DNA of 64,000 nt, taken from contig CAZOLJ010000003.1 of NCBI GenBank assembly GCA_964580575.1, positions 1 through 64,000 on the forward strand, in the 5' to 3' direction. Below are positions 40,648-49,908 of the stretch, piece by piece (the stretch's first letter is position 1; every line of letters starts with the position of its first letter). The position numbers and the translations under genes were made by a program. This stretch comes from CAVPDE01 sp964580575. GTDB lineage: Bacteria > Desulfobacterota > DSM-4660 > Desulfatiglandales > HGW-15. The notes under the pieces were generated by a model. That model saw only the letters and a program-made list of their open reading frames with translations. It was not told where the DNA came from and did not search any database.

Positions 40648-41016
40648 AGGCCCTCCTTCGGCAAGCCGCCATGCCTTCAGATGGTTTGAGGCATTGGACT
40701 CGGAGAGGATTTATCATCCGAAGCAGGTAAAGTAAATCCCTCTTTGTGCGAAAATTCGCCAGGAAAAGACCCAAACATCACTCCTGATGAGGGGAGGAAA
40801 CCAGAAATAAGAGCATTTTAGAGCACGCAGGGGTAGTAGCAGAATTTTTGTTGACGTACTATATCTTGTGATCTAATATGAAAAGTTGTGTGTATCCGGC
40901 ATTCAAGTGATGCAGATTTCGAAGTCCAAAATCAGTGTTTCCTCTTTTACTGATCCAAGTCGGAGCGGAATCCTTTTTCTAACTAAATCCCATTAAGGTT
41001 CTTCAGGAGGCTCTTC
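40648..41016. other. divergent intergenic region with nrdJ promoter
   Basis: Separates the leftward diaphorase operon from nrdJ. It carries the nrdJ promoter (40851-40879) and a leader of about 130 nt. I recognise no cobalamin riboswitch core in the leader, although nrdJ is B12-dependent. No gene is seen. Confidence 0.5.
40851..40879 (+). promoter_or_regulatory. nrdJ promoter overlapping an NrdR-like box
   Basis: TTGACG (40851-40856), 17 bp, TAATAT (40874-40879). The spacer holds tactatatcttgtga (40858-40872), close to the NrdR-box consensus (acaCwAtATaTwGtgt). A repressor there would block RNA polymerase directly. NrdR operators usually come in pairs; I see only one. Confidence 0.55.
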
Positions 41017-43506
41017 ATGGCTCAAGTGGATCGTCTTTTGGTCAAAGATGAGCAGGGTTCGGACCTCGCGTCTTTTAGCTGGGATGATCGTCAGTTTTCA
41101 GATCTCCTGGCCAGTGCGAACTGCGTGAACACTGCTCAGGCCGTGGACATCAGCCGATCCTTGATGGAAGAGATCCGGAAAAGGGAGATCCAGAGCATTA
41201 CGGTTCCCTTGTTGGAGAGGATCATAGAGGACAAACTCAAAGAGTATGGCCTTTCCAAAACCGCCCCTTTCCGGCTGGACAATTCCCTTTTTGTAAGGAA
41301 GGGCAAGCTCGTTCTCAGCGCAAACGCCAAAACCGTACTCGAAAGAAGATATCTCCGGAAAGATCTGAACGGGAAAATCATAGAAACTCCCGAGGAGATG
41401 TTCCGGCGGGTGGCCAGGCACATTGCCAAGGCGGAAAAAGCCTACGGAGACGAAACCCGTGTCAAGCAAATGGAAGAAGTGTTCCATGCCATGATGACTG
41501 AATTCAAATTCCTGCCCAATTCTCCGACGCTGATGAATGCAGGCAGGAAGCTGGGGCAATTGGCTGCCTGTTTTGTCCTGCCCGTGGAAGACAGCATGGA
41601 AGGGATTTTTGATGCGTTGAAGAGCGCTGCGCTCATTCACAAATCAGGAGGCGGGACAGGGTTTGCTTTCTCAAGGCTGAGGCCGAAAAACAGCAAGGTG
41701 GGCACCACCGGAGGCGTTGCCTCAGGGCCGGTATCCTTTATGAAGATCTTCAACACCGCCACCGAGCAGGTCAAGCAGGGAGGAACCAGGCGAGGCGCCA
41801 ACATGGCTATCCTGCGAGTCGATCACCCTGACATCATGGAATTCATCACGTGCAAGAAGGATAACCGCGAGCTGACCAACTTCAATATCTCGGTGGGAGT
41901 GACCGACGCCTTCATGGATGCGGTAAAGGCCGGGAGATCTTATGACCTCATCGATCCGCGCGAGAAAAAGAAAGTCGTGGAACTGGATGCTGCAGAGGTT
42001 TATCAAACGCTGGTCCATCACGCATGGGAAAGCGGGGATCCGGGGGTGATCTTTCTGGATCGGGTCAATCATGATAATCCCACCCCTGACCTTGGGGAAA
42101 TCGAAAGCACAAACCCCTGTGGAGAGCAGCCTCTTTTGCCCATGGAAGCCTGCAACCTGGGTTCCATTAACCTGGCCAAGTTCGTCAGCCCCAAGGAAGG
42201 GCTTCCTTCAATTGACTATAATGGACTGAAGGAACTCGTGTGGAACTCGGTTCGTTTTCTGGACAACGTGATCGACATGTCCAAATACCCTCTGCCGGAG
42301 ATCGAAAAAATGGCTAGGGGCAATCGCAAGATCGGACTCGGCATCATGGGTTTTGCGGACATGCTTTTCCAGCTGGGAGTCCCCTACGATTCGGAGCAGG
42401 CGCTGGACGTGGCGGAAAAAGTCATGGGGTTTATCCAGAAGGAATCGAAGGAAGCCTCACGGACCCTGGCTGAGGAAAGGATGGTTTTTCCTAATTTCGA
42501 GAAGAGCATTTACAAGAACATAGAAAACAGCAGATTCAGAAATGCCACCACGACCACGATCGCTCCCACTGGAACGCTCAGCATTATCGCGGGATGCTCC
42601 AGCGGCATTGAACCGCTTTTCGCGCTCAGCTTTGTGCGCAATGTCATGGACAACGATAAACTCCTCGAAACGAACCCCTACTTTGAGAAGGTCGCGCGAG
42701 ACCGCGGTTTCTATTCTCCCGGGCTCATGGATGCGGTTGCCCGCTCCGGCAGTATCCGGCACGTGGAAGGGATTCCGCTGGACGTGAAGGAGGTCTTCGT
42801 GACCGCCCACGATATTACACCAGAATGGCATGTCCGGATGCAGGCGGCTTTTCAGAATTTCACGGACAATGCCGTGTCCAAGACGGTGAACTTGCCAGGG
42901 GATGCCACGGTCGAAGATGTGGTGAAGGTCTACAACCTGTCCTATGAGCTGGGGTGCAAGGGCATCACCATCTATCGCGACGGGAGCAGGGAAAACCAGG
43001 TCCTCAGCGTGGATGAAGAAAGAAAAGAGCTGCGGCCTATGCTCGGGGATGTTCGTGATCGTCCCGAAACCCTTGAAGGGTTCACCACAAAGGTCGTGAC
43101 GGGCATGGGTAACCTCTATGTCACGGTGACGGAAATGGACGGCAAGCCCTTTGAGGTCTTTGCCACCATCGGCAAATCCGGCAAGTCTACCATGGCCAAG
43201 ACCGAAGCCATCGGCAGACTTGTCTCCCTGGCACTCCGATCAGGCATCTCTGCGGACAAGATCGTGGAGCAGCTCAAAGGAATTTGCGGCGAGCACCCGG
43301 TGTTTTCAAAAGACGGTTTGGTGCTCTCCATCCCTGATGCCATCAGCAAGGTCCTCGAGAAGCGGTACCTGAAGGACCACAAACCCGTCACCCGGAAGTA
43401 TGAAAACAGCCTTCGGGGGGAGACCTGCCCCGAGTGCGGCCAGACGGTGAGCTTTGAAGAAGGATGCATGACCTGCCATTTCTGCGGTTTCACCAAGTGC
43501 GGATAA
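41017..43506 (+). CDS. nrdJ: vitamin B12-dependent (class II) ribonucleotide reductase
   Basis: Reduces ribonucleotides to deoxyribonucleotides with adenosylcobalamin, independent of oxygen. It has 829 residues. Catalytic-barrel motifs are: 'FLPNSPTLMNAGRKLGQLAA' with the first redox Cys in 'ACFVLPVEDSM', 'GGTRRGANMAILRVDHPD', the thiyl-radical Cys in 'NPCGEQPLLPMEACNLGSIN' (about residue 368), and 'TTTIAPTGTLSIIAGCSSGI'. The C-terminal extension has a four-Cys zinc-ribbon-like tail 'CPECGQTVSFEEGCMTCHFC' ending GFTKCG, which carries the terminal redox cysteines. Transcribed alone from its own promoter, with an intrinsic terminator at 43697. Confidence 0.93.
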   Translation: MAQVDRLLVKDEQGSDLASFSWDDRQFSDLLASANCVNTAQAVDISRSLMEEIRKREIQSITVPLLERIIEDKLKEYGLSKTAPFRLDNSLFVRKGKLVLSANAKTVLERRYLRKDLNGKIIETPEEMFRRVARHIAKAEKAYGDETRVKQMEEVFHAMMTEFKFLPNSPTLMNAGRKLGQLAACFVLPVEDSMEGIFDALKSAALIHKSGGGTGFAFSRLRPKNSKVGTTGGVASGPVSFMKIFNTATEQVKQGGTRRGANMAILRVDHPDIMEFITCKKDNRELTNFNISVGVTDAFMDAVKAGRSYDLIDPREKKKVVELDAAEVYQTLVHHAWESGDPGVIFLDRVNHDNPTPDLGEIESTNPCGEQPLLPMEACNLGSINLAKFVSPKEGLPSIDYNGLKELVWNSVRFLDNVIDMSKYPLPEIEKMARGNRKIGLGIMGFADMLFQLGVPYDSEQALDVAEKVMGFIQKESKEASRTLAEERMVFPNFEKSIYKNIENSRFRNATTTTIAPTGTLSIIAGCSSGIEPLFALSFVRNVMDNDKLLETNPYFEKVARDRGFYSPGLMDAVARSGSIRHVEGIPLDVKEVFVTAHDITPEWHVRMQAAFQNFTDNAVSKTVNLPGDATVEDVVKVYNLSYELGCKGITIYRDGSRENQVLSVDEERKELRPMLGDVRDRPETLEGFTTKVVTGMGNLYVTVTEMDGKPFEVFATIGKSGKSTMAKTEAIGRLVSLALRSGISADKIVEQLKGICGEHPVFSKDGLVLSIPDAISKVLEKRYLKDHKPVTRKYENSLRGETCPECGQTVSFEEGCMTCHFCGFTKCG

Positions 43507-43696
43507 AGTCCCTGCAACACCTCTACTGCCAGTCAGCCCCATAGTTTACATGGGAAGGAAGGCATTCCCAAGAATTCCCCTCCACCCCCACCTTAATCCT
43601 CCCCAGGCAAGGGGGAGGAGATCCTTCTTCCAAAGAGCGAAGAGTCGAGCATAAAGAAAATAGAAGTGCCCTAAGACGGTCTTTCAATGCAAGCCA

Positions 43697-43736
43697 CAAC
43701 GAGGGTCGAGCCGAAGGGTTCGGCCCTCGTTGTTTT
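43697..43736 (+). terminator. intrinsic terminator downstream of nrdJ
   Basis: aacgaggg pairs with ccctcgtt and the inner gccgaa with ttcggc; the hairpin is followed by gtttt. It lies 190 nt after the nrdJ stop and before the ATPase gene. Confidence 0.75.
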
Positions 43737-43870
43737 AAAGCAAAAGTTTTTTCTCCCGCACAGGCAGAGGGTGTGTTTATCCAAGAACGGTGCCGGCACC
43801 TAGAGAGGCTTTTCTTTTAGGCAAAAAAAAGGTAGGAAATGATCAGCTCTGCAAAACGGAGGTGCCGGCA

Positions 43871-46336
43871 ATGAAGAAGGGGAGGAAAAAGAGCCTCGAT
43901 TTCGAGAAGCTGGGAGTTTTCTACCTTGGCCGTCTTTATGATGTAAAGACAAGAAAAGGCAAGGAGGAGTTCTTTCTCTATGACTCCAAGGACCTTGTCA
44001 CCCATGCCGTTTGCGTGGGAATGACAGGGAGCGGCAAAACAGGTCTGTGCATCAGTCTCCTGGAAGAGGCGGCCATCGACGGGATTCCTGCCATTGCGAT
44101 TGATCCGAAGGGAGATCTCGGCAACCTCATGCTCACGTTCCCGGATTTAAAAGAGGAGAACTTCGCCCCTTGGATCAACCTGGACGAAGCACAACGAAAA
44201 GGGATTTCCCCGGAAGAGCATGCTCGGCAGCAAGCATCTCTTTGGCAGAAAGGGCTTGCGGACTGGGGGCAGGACAAGGAGAGGATCCGACGTTTTCGCG
44301 AAGCCGTGGACATCGCGATCTATACCCCGGGAAGCGCGGCGGGCCTGCCCGTCTCCGTCCTGAGTTCCTTTGCGAAGCCGCAGGCCATTGAAGATGCGGA
44401 CGTCCTTCAGGAGTACATCACGAACACGACGACCACTCTCCTCAGCCTGCTCGGAATCCAAGCCGATCCGATTCGCAGCAAGGAGCACATTCTGATTGCG
44501 AATATCCTTTCCGCGGTGTGGGCCAAAGGGCAGGGCTTCGATATGCCGGGGCTGATTCAGCTCATCCAGAACCCGCCCTTAACCAAGGTCGGCGTCTTCG
44601 ATCTGGAATCCTTTTACCCTTCAAAGGAACGCTATGCGCTGGCCATGAGCCTCAACAACCTTCTCGCATCGCCGGGATTCCAAACGTGGATGGAGGGGGA
44701 CCCTTTTGACATCAATCGGTTCCTTTACACGCCGGAGGGAAAGCCCCGAATCGCCATTTTCTCGATTGCCCATCTCAACGATCACGAACGCATGTTCTTC
44801 GTCTCTTATCTTCTCAACCAGGTTCTGGGATGGATGCGCAAGCTGCCCGGTACGACGAGCCTACGGGCGATGGTCTACATGGATGAGATTTTCGGTTATT
44901 TCCCACCGGTCGCCAACCCGCCGTCCAAGCAGCCCCTGCTCACCCTGCTGAAACAAGCAAGAGCCTTCGGTGTCGGGCTGGTTTTGGCGACACAGAACCC
45001 CGTGGACCTTGACTACAAGGGGCTGTCGAACGCGGGCACATGGTTCATCGGACGCCTTCAGACGGAGAGGGACAAGGAGCGAGTTCTCGAAGGCCTTGAA
45101 GGAGCTGCGGCCGGAACCGGAAAGGGTTTTGGAAGGGCGGATATGGACAGGGTCATTGCGGGGTTGGGAAACCGCGTTTTTCTGGTCAACAATGTTCACG
45201 AAGACAGGCCGGAGGTTTTTGAGACCCGATGGGCGCTGTCTTACCTGGCCGGCCCTTTGACCAGAACCCAGATCAAGCTCCTAATGGGTCCCACAAAACA
45301 AACCCCTGCACCGCATGCTCCTGAGCCCGCAGCCCACGGTGAAGGAAGAGCCCTTTCCGCTTCTCCTGCAACTGAAGAGGGCAAGTTTCAGGTCCGACAA
45401 CCCGCGCTTCCCCCGGAGGTCTCTCAGTACTTTCTGCCTGTCAGAGGAAGACAGCCCAGCGCAGGATCATTGATTTATCTCCCTGCAGTGTATGGTGAAG
45501 CAGAAGTGCGCTTTTCGGATGCGAAAAAGGGGTTTGAGAGTGTTCGGGTCGTTCCGGTTCTCACTCCGGTGGAGGATGCGGCTATGCCTGTGAACTGGGA
45601 CGACGGCGAAGATGCCGGACTGGCAGGGAGGGATCTTGAATCCGCTCCATTGGCCAATGCTGAATTCGGGGAACTACCAGCGGTGGCGGCCAAAGCCAGA
45701 AGTTATGAAGAATGGCGCAAGGATTTTGCTGCATGGTTGTATAGAGCGCAATCATTGGAAGCCTTTCACAGCCCCGGCCTCAGGATTTTTTCTCAGCCCA
45801 ATGAGTCGGAAGGAGAGTTCCGAATTCGACTCCAGCAAGCCAGCCGAGAGCAACGCGATCAGCTCATTGAGGGACTGCGAAAGAAATATGCTCCCAAATT
45901 CGCAGCGCTCCAGGAAAGAATGCGGAGGGCAGAGCAGGCTGTGGCCCGTGAGTCTGAACAGGTGAAGCAACAGGGGGTCCAGACGGTCATTTCTATAGGG
46001 GCAACGATCCTTGGCGCATTCCTGGGCAGGAAAACCGTGAGCACTTCCACCCTGGGCAGGGCGACCACGGCCGCGCGAGGGGCCGGCCGTGTGCTCAAAG
46101 AGCGGCAGGATGTGGGGCGAGCACAGGAAAATGTGGAGGCTCTCCAGCAGCAGCTGGCGGATCTTGAAGCAGAGTTCAAAGCCGAGGCGGAAGCTGCGGC
46201 ATTGCCGACTGGGGGGTCCATCCAGAGCATCACGATCAAGCCCACAAAGCAGAACATCTCAGTGAAACTGGTGGTCCTGGCGTGGGCCCCCTGGTGGAAG
46301 TCCGCCACAGGCGAGAGAATTCCAGCCTGGAAATGA
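43871..46336 (+). CDS. HerA/VirD4-like ATPase (DUF87/DUF853 type)
   Basis: A large P-loop ATPase of 821 residues. ATG 43871 (MKKGRKKSLDFEKLGVFYLG) is preceded by a perfect GGAGGT, whereas GTG 43790 upstream is unsupported. Walker A is 'VGMTGSGKTGLCISLLEEAA', Walker B 'AMVYMDEIFGYFPP', and the sensor region is 'VGLVLATQNPVDLDYKGLSN'. This FtsK/HerA-like core resembles DUF853/YjgR-type ATPases of unknown job, possibly DNA or protein translocation. The C-terminal third contains a Pro/Ala-rich linker (about 500-560), a domain of unknown type, and a coiled coil (about 675-780) with a glycine/alanine hydrophobic stretch 'TVISIGATILGAFLGRKTVS'. It stands alone; no nuclease partner is adjacent. Confidence 0.75.
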   Translation: MKKGRKKSLDFEKLGVFYLGRLYDVKTRKGKEEFFLYDSKDLVTHAVCVGMTGSGKTGLCISLLEEAAIDGIPAIAIDPKGDLGNLMLTFPDLKEENFAPWINLDEAQRKGISPEEHARQQASLWQKGLADWGQDKERIRRFREAVDIAIYTPGSAAGLPVSVLSSFAKPQAIEDADVLQEYITNTTTTLLSLLGIQADPIRSKEHILIANILSAVWAKGQGFDMPGLIQLIQNPPLTKVGVFDLESFYPSKERYALAMSLNNLLASPGFQTWMEGDPFDINRFLYTPEGKPRIAIFSIAHLNDHERMFFVSYLLNQVLGWMRKLPGTTSLRAMVYMDEIFGYFPPVANPPSKQPLLTLLKQARAFGVGLVLATQNPVDLDYKGLSNAGTWFIGRLQTERDKERVLEGLEGAAAGTGKGFGRADMDRVIAGLGNRVFLVNNVHEDRPEVFETRWALSYLAGPLTRTQIKLLMGPTKQTPAPHAPEPAAHGEGRALSASPATEEGKFQVRQPALPPEVSQYFLPVRGRQPSAGSLIYLPAVYGEAEVRFSDAKKGFESVRVVPVLTPVEDAAMPVNWDDGEDAGLAGRDLESAPLANAEFGELPAVAAKARSYEEWRKDFAAWLYRAQSLEAFHSPGLRIFSQPNESEGEFRIRLQQASREQRDQLIEGLRKKYAPKFAALQERMRRAEQAVARESEQVKQQGVQTVISIGATILGAFLGRKTVSTSTLGRATTAARGAGRVLKERQDVGRAQENVEALQQQLADLEAEFKAEAEAAALPTGGSIQSITIKPTKQNISVKLVVLAWAPWWKSATGERIPAWK

Positions 46337-46491
46337 AACTTCGTGATTGCCCGACCACTGCTCTCCCCTGGCGCCCGTCCTCCGTAGCAGGGCTACTGCG
46401 GAGGATGGAGGAGGGGACAAAGGGGAGGGGAATTTAGCAGGGTCGGCCTCGCGTAGCGCAGGCGTTTGCGCCGCGTGCTGTGCCGAGCAGA

Positions 46492-47184
46492 TTATGGGTT
46501 CTTCAGCTTCTGATAGTAGCTGCCTGAAAGGTAGATGGCGGCAAGAGGGTTGTGGCCGGTCACGCGGTCTTTCACCGCCAGCACGGTTGTGGGAGCCTCA
46601 GCGAACTTGAAGAACAAGGAATCGTGACCCACACACAGGCCGAGCATAATATTGAAATCCGTTTTTTCGTGATTGAGAAGCTTGGCCTGGTAAATGGGGT
46701 TGCACATCGATTCCAGCTTGCCCTGATAGATTTTGTGCTCCTCTTTGAGTCCGATGGCCTCCTTAGGCGTTCTTCCTGCTTTGCAGAGCACGGAGACGAC
46801 CTCGAAGGTGTTCTTCTTGAGGATCTCTTCCACGACGGCGGCCTCCTTAGCCAAGCCAAGGCAGAAAGCTAGGCCCAATCGCGTGTAACCCATCCTCTTG
46901 GCAAACTCGCAGATCTCGGCCATGCGCGTCTTTGCAGGCTGCATCACGTAAGGCCTCTCATGCCGATTGGCATAGCACTCCGCCTCTTGAATGGAAGCCT
47001 GCCGGGCAAACTCCAGCACTTCCGCGCTTTCATACTCTTTGTTTGAGTCCTTCAGCACCTTCTTGCGGCTGTAAGTCGGACAGCCTTTAGAACTCTTCCC
47101 TGCCTCAGCCACGCAGGCTCTGTCAAAGGTGGGGAGATTGCATGAAGCGCAGCCAGGAGCAAGGGAGGGAAGCTTTTTTTTCAT
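46492..47184 (-). CDS. DUF1847 family Cys-rich metal-binding protein
   Basis: The 230-residue protein has an N-terminal Cys cluster, 'PGCASCNLPTFDRACV' and 'GCPTYSRKK', and further Cys in 'LAFCLGLAKEA', 'SVLCKAG', 'ESMCNPIYQA' and 'GLCVGHDSLFFK'. This pattern is DUF1847, an uncharacterised family of anaerobes thought to bind a metal or iron-sulfur cluster. The sequence 'GHDSLFFKFAEAPTTVLAVK' is its conserved end. It runs convergent with the upstream ATPase. Confidence 0.75.
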   Translation of the reverse strand: MKKKLPSLAPGCASCNLPTFDRACVAEAGKSSKGCPTYSRKKVLKDSNKEYESAEVLEFARQASIQEAECYANRHERPYVMQPAKTRMAEICEFAKRMGYTRLGLAFCLGLAKEAAVVEEILKKNTFEVVSVLCKAGRTPKEAIGLKEEHKIYQGKLESMCNPIYQAKLLNHEKTDFNIMLGLCVGHDSLFFKFAEAPTTVLAVKDRVTGHNPLAAIYLSGSYYQKLKNP

Positions 47185-47204
47185 GAGGAACTCTCCTGCT
47201 GAAA

Positions 47205-47256
47205 AAAAGGGCTGCGATTCGAATGACTCATCATGAATCCGCAGCCCTTTTAATGA
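47205..47256 (-). terminator. intrinsic terminator for the Tim44-like gene
   Basis: On the minus strand, aaaagggctgcggattc pairs with gaatcgcagcccttttt around a 14-nt loop and ends in a run of T. It starts 22 nt after the Tim44-like stop and separates it from the DUF1847 gene. Confidence 0.75.
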
Positions 47257-47277
47257 AGAAGGACCAGATTGTCGCTG

Positions 47278-48162
47278 TTACTCCACCTGCTGAATGCCTT
47301 CGAGCACCCAGAAGGACTTGGGATCGTTGTCGTCCTTGCTGAAGTGCCAGATTTCACGCAATTCCTTAGCCATATCCTCTTCTTTGCTCTCGCGCATCAT
47401 CACGTCGAAGAGAACCGATGCGATCGTGTGGCTGTTCGAGGAGGCGACTTCAAGCAGCCTGGTGTTCACCCGCAAGATCTCCGTCTTGCTGGGCTTGGGA
47501 TCTTCCTGGGCCTGCCGGTTGATCTCCTCCCACACTTCCTTAGAAGTGAACTGGCGGATGTCTCCGAGGTCTCTTTTATCCCATGAATTCTGAAGCCTGG
47601 TGTAGACGGCTTTGGCTCCTTTCATGAAGTCTTTCTCATCAAAGCCTTGCGGAATCTTTACTTCCTCTGCGGCAGCGGGTATCGGCACTCCCTGAACAGA
47701 CCCATATCCTGGACGGGGAGAACCCCAGGTTTCCTGCGAACCCAGGCCGGTGCTGAATGCGGTCTGGCCTGCTTCCTGTGTCGCCATTCGCCTCGCCTTG
47801 AGAAAGCGGAAGAGGAAGAACAGAAGCCCGCCAATGATCAAAATATCCAGAAGGCCAGGACCACCCCAGCTGTGCATGCCGCCAAACAACAGCGAACCGA
47901 TCAGCCCACCCATGAGAAGTCCGCCCAGCATACCTCCAAACGGCCTTGGGGCTGCTGCAGGGGCAGCAGGCGCGGTTTGGCCCGGTTGGCTCGGGCTCTT
48001 CTGTGGTGAAGTTGGACTTGGAGCACTTCGCTGGTAGCTTGGGTTGCTGCCGAAAGATCGACCGCCCCCCATGCGTTTGGCTTGAGCCTGCTCGATCCAG
48101 GTGTAAAACAGCGCGAAAACAAAAAGAATGATGACGGTATAGATGGCTTTCCTTTGAGACAT
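47278..48162 (-). CDS. Tim44-like domain protein
   Basis: The 294-residue envelope protein begins with a signal or anchor helix 'YTVIILFVFALFYTWIEQAQ'. A low-complexity Ser/Pro/Ala segment (about 35-75) follows, then a Gly-rich hydrophobic hairpin 'FGGMLGGLLMGGLIGSLLFG' and 'LLDILIIGGLLFFLFRFLK'. The C-terminal Tim44-like domain (about 165-294) includes 'FDEKDFMKGAKAVYTRLQNS' and 'HTIASVLFDVMMRE'. Bacterial members are uncharacterised; a role in membrane protein handling is guessed from the mitochondrial namesake. Length normal. Confidence 0.8.
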   Translation of the reverse strand: MSQRKAIYTVIILFVFALFYTWIEQAQAKRMGGGRSFGSNPSYQRSAPSPTSPQKSPSQPGQTAPAAPAAAPRPFGGMLGGLLMGGLIGSLLFGGMHSWGGPGLLDILIIGGLLFFLFRFLKARRMATQEAGQTAFSTGLGSQETWGSPRPGYGSVQGVPIPAAAEEVKIPQGFDEKDFMKGAKAVYTRLQNSWDKRDLGDIRQFTSKEVWEEINRQAQEDPKPSKTEILRVNTRLLEVASSNSHTIASVLFDVMMRESKEEDMAKELREIWHFSKDDNDPKSFWVLEGIQQVE

Positions 48163-48393
48163 TGGTTTCTCCTTCCAACAGATTGAGATCTCATGATCTT
48201 TTCAACTAATGTTTAGAAGTTGTTCGACATATTCAAGGGGTCCACTGATAAACTTTGTGATCGTATGTTAATATAGTTACGCTGAAAAAAAAAGCAAAAT
48301 CGAAAGGGATGCCGTCAACCAGTCCTGGCGCGTCAAACGCCATTGCCGGGAAATGGACGCGGAAAGAAGCAGGATGTCCCGGTTCGTCTAATA
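48163..48393. other. intergenic region upstream of the Tim44-like gene
   Basis: About 230 bp between the Tim44-like start and the gamma-glutamyltransferase remnant. AT-rich near 48250-48300. No gene or RNA is recognised. Confidence 0.35.
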
Positions 48394-48573
48394 CTAAATC
48401 AACGTCATGGCGCATCCGTCAGCACGGGGATCAGAGCCGCCGGTGAGAATACCGGTTTGCTCATCGCGAAGGATCACCTGGCCTCGGCCGAAAAGCGCGC
48501 GTTCATAACCCGCGACACGTCGCACTTCATGCCCACGCTCCACTAAATCGGCAATCGTCTGAGAGAGGCCTAG
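48394..48573 (-). pseudogene. C-terminal fragment of gamma-glutamyltransferase
   Basis: The minus strand reads 'QTIADLVERGHEVRRVAGYE', 'RALFGRGQVILRDEQTGILT' and 'GGSDPRADGCAMTLI', then stop. The end G-G-S-D-P-R-x-D-G-x-A is the invariant C-terminus of gamma-glutamyltransferases. Only about 60 codons remain; upstream sequence on that strand is unrelated, so it is a remnant. Confidence 0.6.
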
Positions 48574-48783
48574 CCTTGAAGTTAAGGTCCAAACTCTAAC
48601 AGATTTCACAATAGATTTACACTGAATAACAGGTGAACGCGTGATAGTAAATATGCCCGGTACCAGCAGGTGGACTCCCACGCAAAAGAACTGGCTGGAG
48701 TCGGGTCGGATACTCGGGAAGATGAGCGCCGAGAAGGGGTTTTCACCGGAAAAGCTCCGTAACAGGCGGTGCCCGGTTTTTCC

Positions 48784-48813
48784 TTGACACCCAACGGAGG
48801 ATGCCGCTATACT
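48784..48813 (+). promoter_or_regulatory. sigma70-type promoter
   Basis: TTGACA, 18 bp, TATACT. It points into the transketolase fragment and the DUF4203-like membrane-protein gene at 49131. Confidence 0.55.
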
Positions 48814-48834
48814 CCGCCCCATCTAAAGCAAGTT

Positions 48835-49095
48835 CTTATTACCATCACCTGCATTGCCGAACAGAACATGGTGGGAGCGGCCCTGGGCCTGGCCTGCCGG
48901 GGTAAAATCCCCTTCGCGTCCCCCTTTGCTGCCTCTTTCTTCCGGGCCTTTGACCAGAGCCGCATGAGCCGGTATTTCAAGCCCAATCTCAAATTCGTGG
49001 GGTCCCACGCCGGGGTCTCCATCGGCGAGGACGGCCCCTCCCAGATGGGTCTGGAAGATATTACCATGTTTCGCAATGTAAACAGCATGGTGGGA
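48835..49095 (+). pseudogene. internal fragment of transketolase
   Basis: About 87 codons without a credible start. They include 'IAEQNMVGAALGLACRGKIP', 'FKPNLKFVGSHAGVSIGEDG' and 'PSQMGLEDITMFR', the pyrimidine-binding domain of transketolases. The usual residues before the E-Q-N-M and after M-F-R are missing. Codon choice is C-rich and differs somewhat from the housekeeping genes here, hinting at transfer. Confidence 0.65.
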
Positions 49096-49130
49096 CCATT
49101 AGTAATTCATGAGCGCAAAGGAGAATCTTC

Positions 49131-49733
49131 ATGGACTTCACCCTCGTTGACCCCTGGGTTCGCATCGCCGCCATTCTCATCGGACTGGCCAGCTGTTTTT
49201 ATGGCTATCCCCTCTTTCGTTTTTTCTTAATCCTGGGCGGCCTCCTTTATGGGTATTTATTTGGACAGTCTTTCTACCCTGCCAGCCATCCCTTCATGTC
49301 CTTCCTGGTGGGCGGCCTTGCCGCGGCAGTCCTGGCAGTCCTCGCCTATCCGCTCTGGAGCTTTGGCGTCGCCGCGATCGGCGCAGCCCTGGGTTTCATG
49401 ATCCTGGGGGAACTCGGCCTGGCCTTTGGCCTTTCCCAATTCGGCGTCCTTCTACTCGGTTTCCTGGGCGCTGTTATCCTGGGATTTTTATTCTTCCAGG
49501 CTCGGGACCTCTTTGTCATCGTGGCCACCTCTTATAACGGCGCCGTCCAGGTGGTCTACGGCCTGGGGATCGTCCACGGCTCCCTGGCCTTCGGCGGCGG
49601 CCGGGCCAGCATCCTGGCCCTGGTAGCCATTATTATCCTTGGTTCCCTGGGCTTTGCGGCCCAATACTCCATGTTTAAGGACCAGCGGCGCTATTCCCAG
49701 CGAATTGACAAACCATCCAGCACACTCCCCTGA
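49131..49733 (+). CDS. multi-pass membrane protein (DUF4203/TMEM198-like)
   Basis: The 200-residue protein starts at ATG 49131 (MDFTLVDPWVRIAAILIGLA) behind AAAGGAG. It contains about seven short glycine-rich hydrophobic segments, for example 'FFLILGGLLYGYLFGQSFYP', 'FGVAAIGAALGFMILGELGL' and 'ASILALVAIIILGSLGF', in the pattern of DUF4203/TMEM198-like proteins. The C-terminus is polar (YSMFKDQRRYSQRIDKP). Function unknown. It appears intact within a region of broken genes. Confidence 0.65.
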   Translation: MDFTLVDPWVRIAAILIGLASCFYGYPLFRFFLILGGLLYGYLFGQSFYPASHPFMSFLVGGLAAAVLAVLAYPLWSFGVAAIGAALGFMILGELGLAFGLSQFGVLLLGFLGAVILGFLFFQARDLFVIVATSYNGAVQVVYGLGIVHGSLAFGGGRASILALVAIIILGSLGFAAQYSMFKDQRRYSQRIDKPSSTLP

Positions 49734-49740
49734 GGGGCGC

Positions 49741-49908
49741 ATGTGCCAGACTCTCACGGTACTGTTGCAGCAGCGGGTGGCCGCCCAACGCGAACGGACC
49801 GCCATCATAAACGTCGTCGGCGACACCGTCCAAAAAATGACCTACGGCCAGCTCTACAACCGAGCCCCCTATCGACTATTCGGACACGCAGGTCTGCCCT
49901 TCCGATAA
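49741..49908 (+). pseudogene. N-terminal stub of an AMP-dependent synthetase/ligase
   Basis: ATG 49741 follows GAGGGG and opens 55 codons: MCQTLTVLLQQRVAAQRERT, then 'IINVVGDTVQKMTYGQLYNR'. 'LLQQRVAxQxERTAI ... TYGQLY' is how AMP-binding acyl-CoA synthetases usually begin. The frame then stops at 49906 and no further domain is present, so the gene was cut off. Confidence 0.5.

Noticed and set aside
40887..41016. Cobalamin riboswitch in the nrdJ leader
   Set aside because: The leader is about 130 nt and lacks the recognisable B12-box core sequence.
43790..43870. Earlier GTG start for the HerA-like ATPase
   Set aside because: The upstream 27 codons have no ribosome site, whereas ATG 43871 has a perfect GGAGGT at correct spacing.
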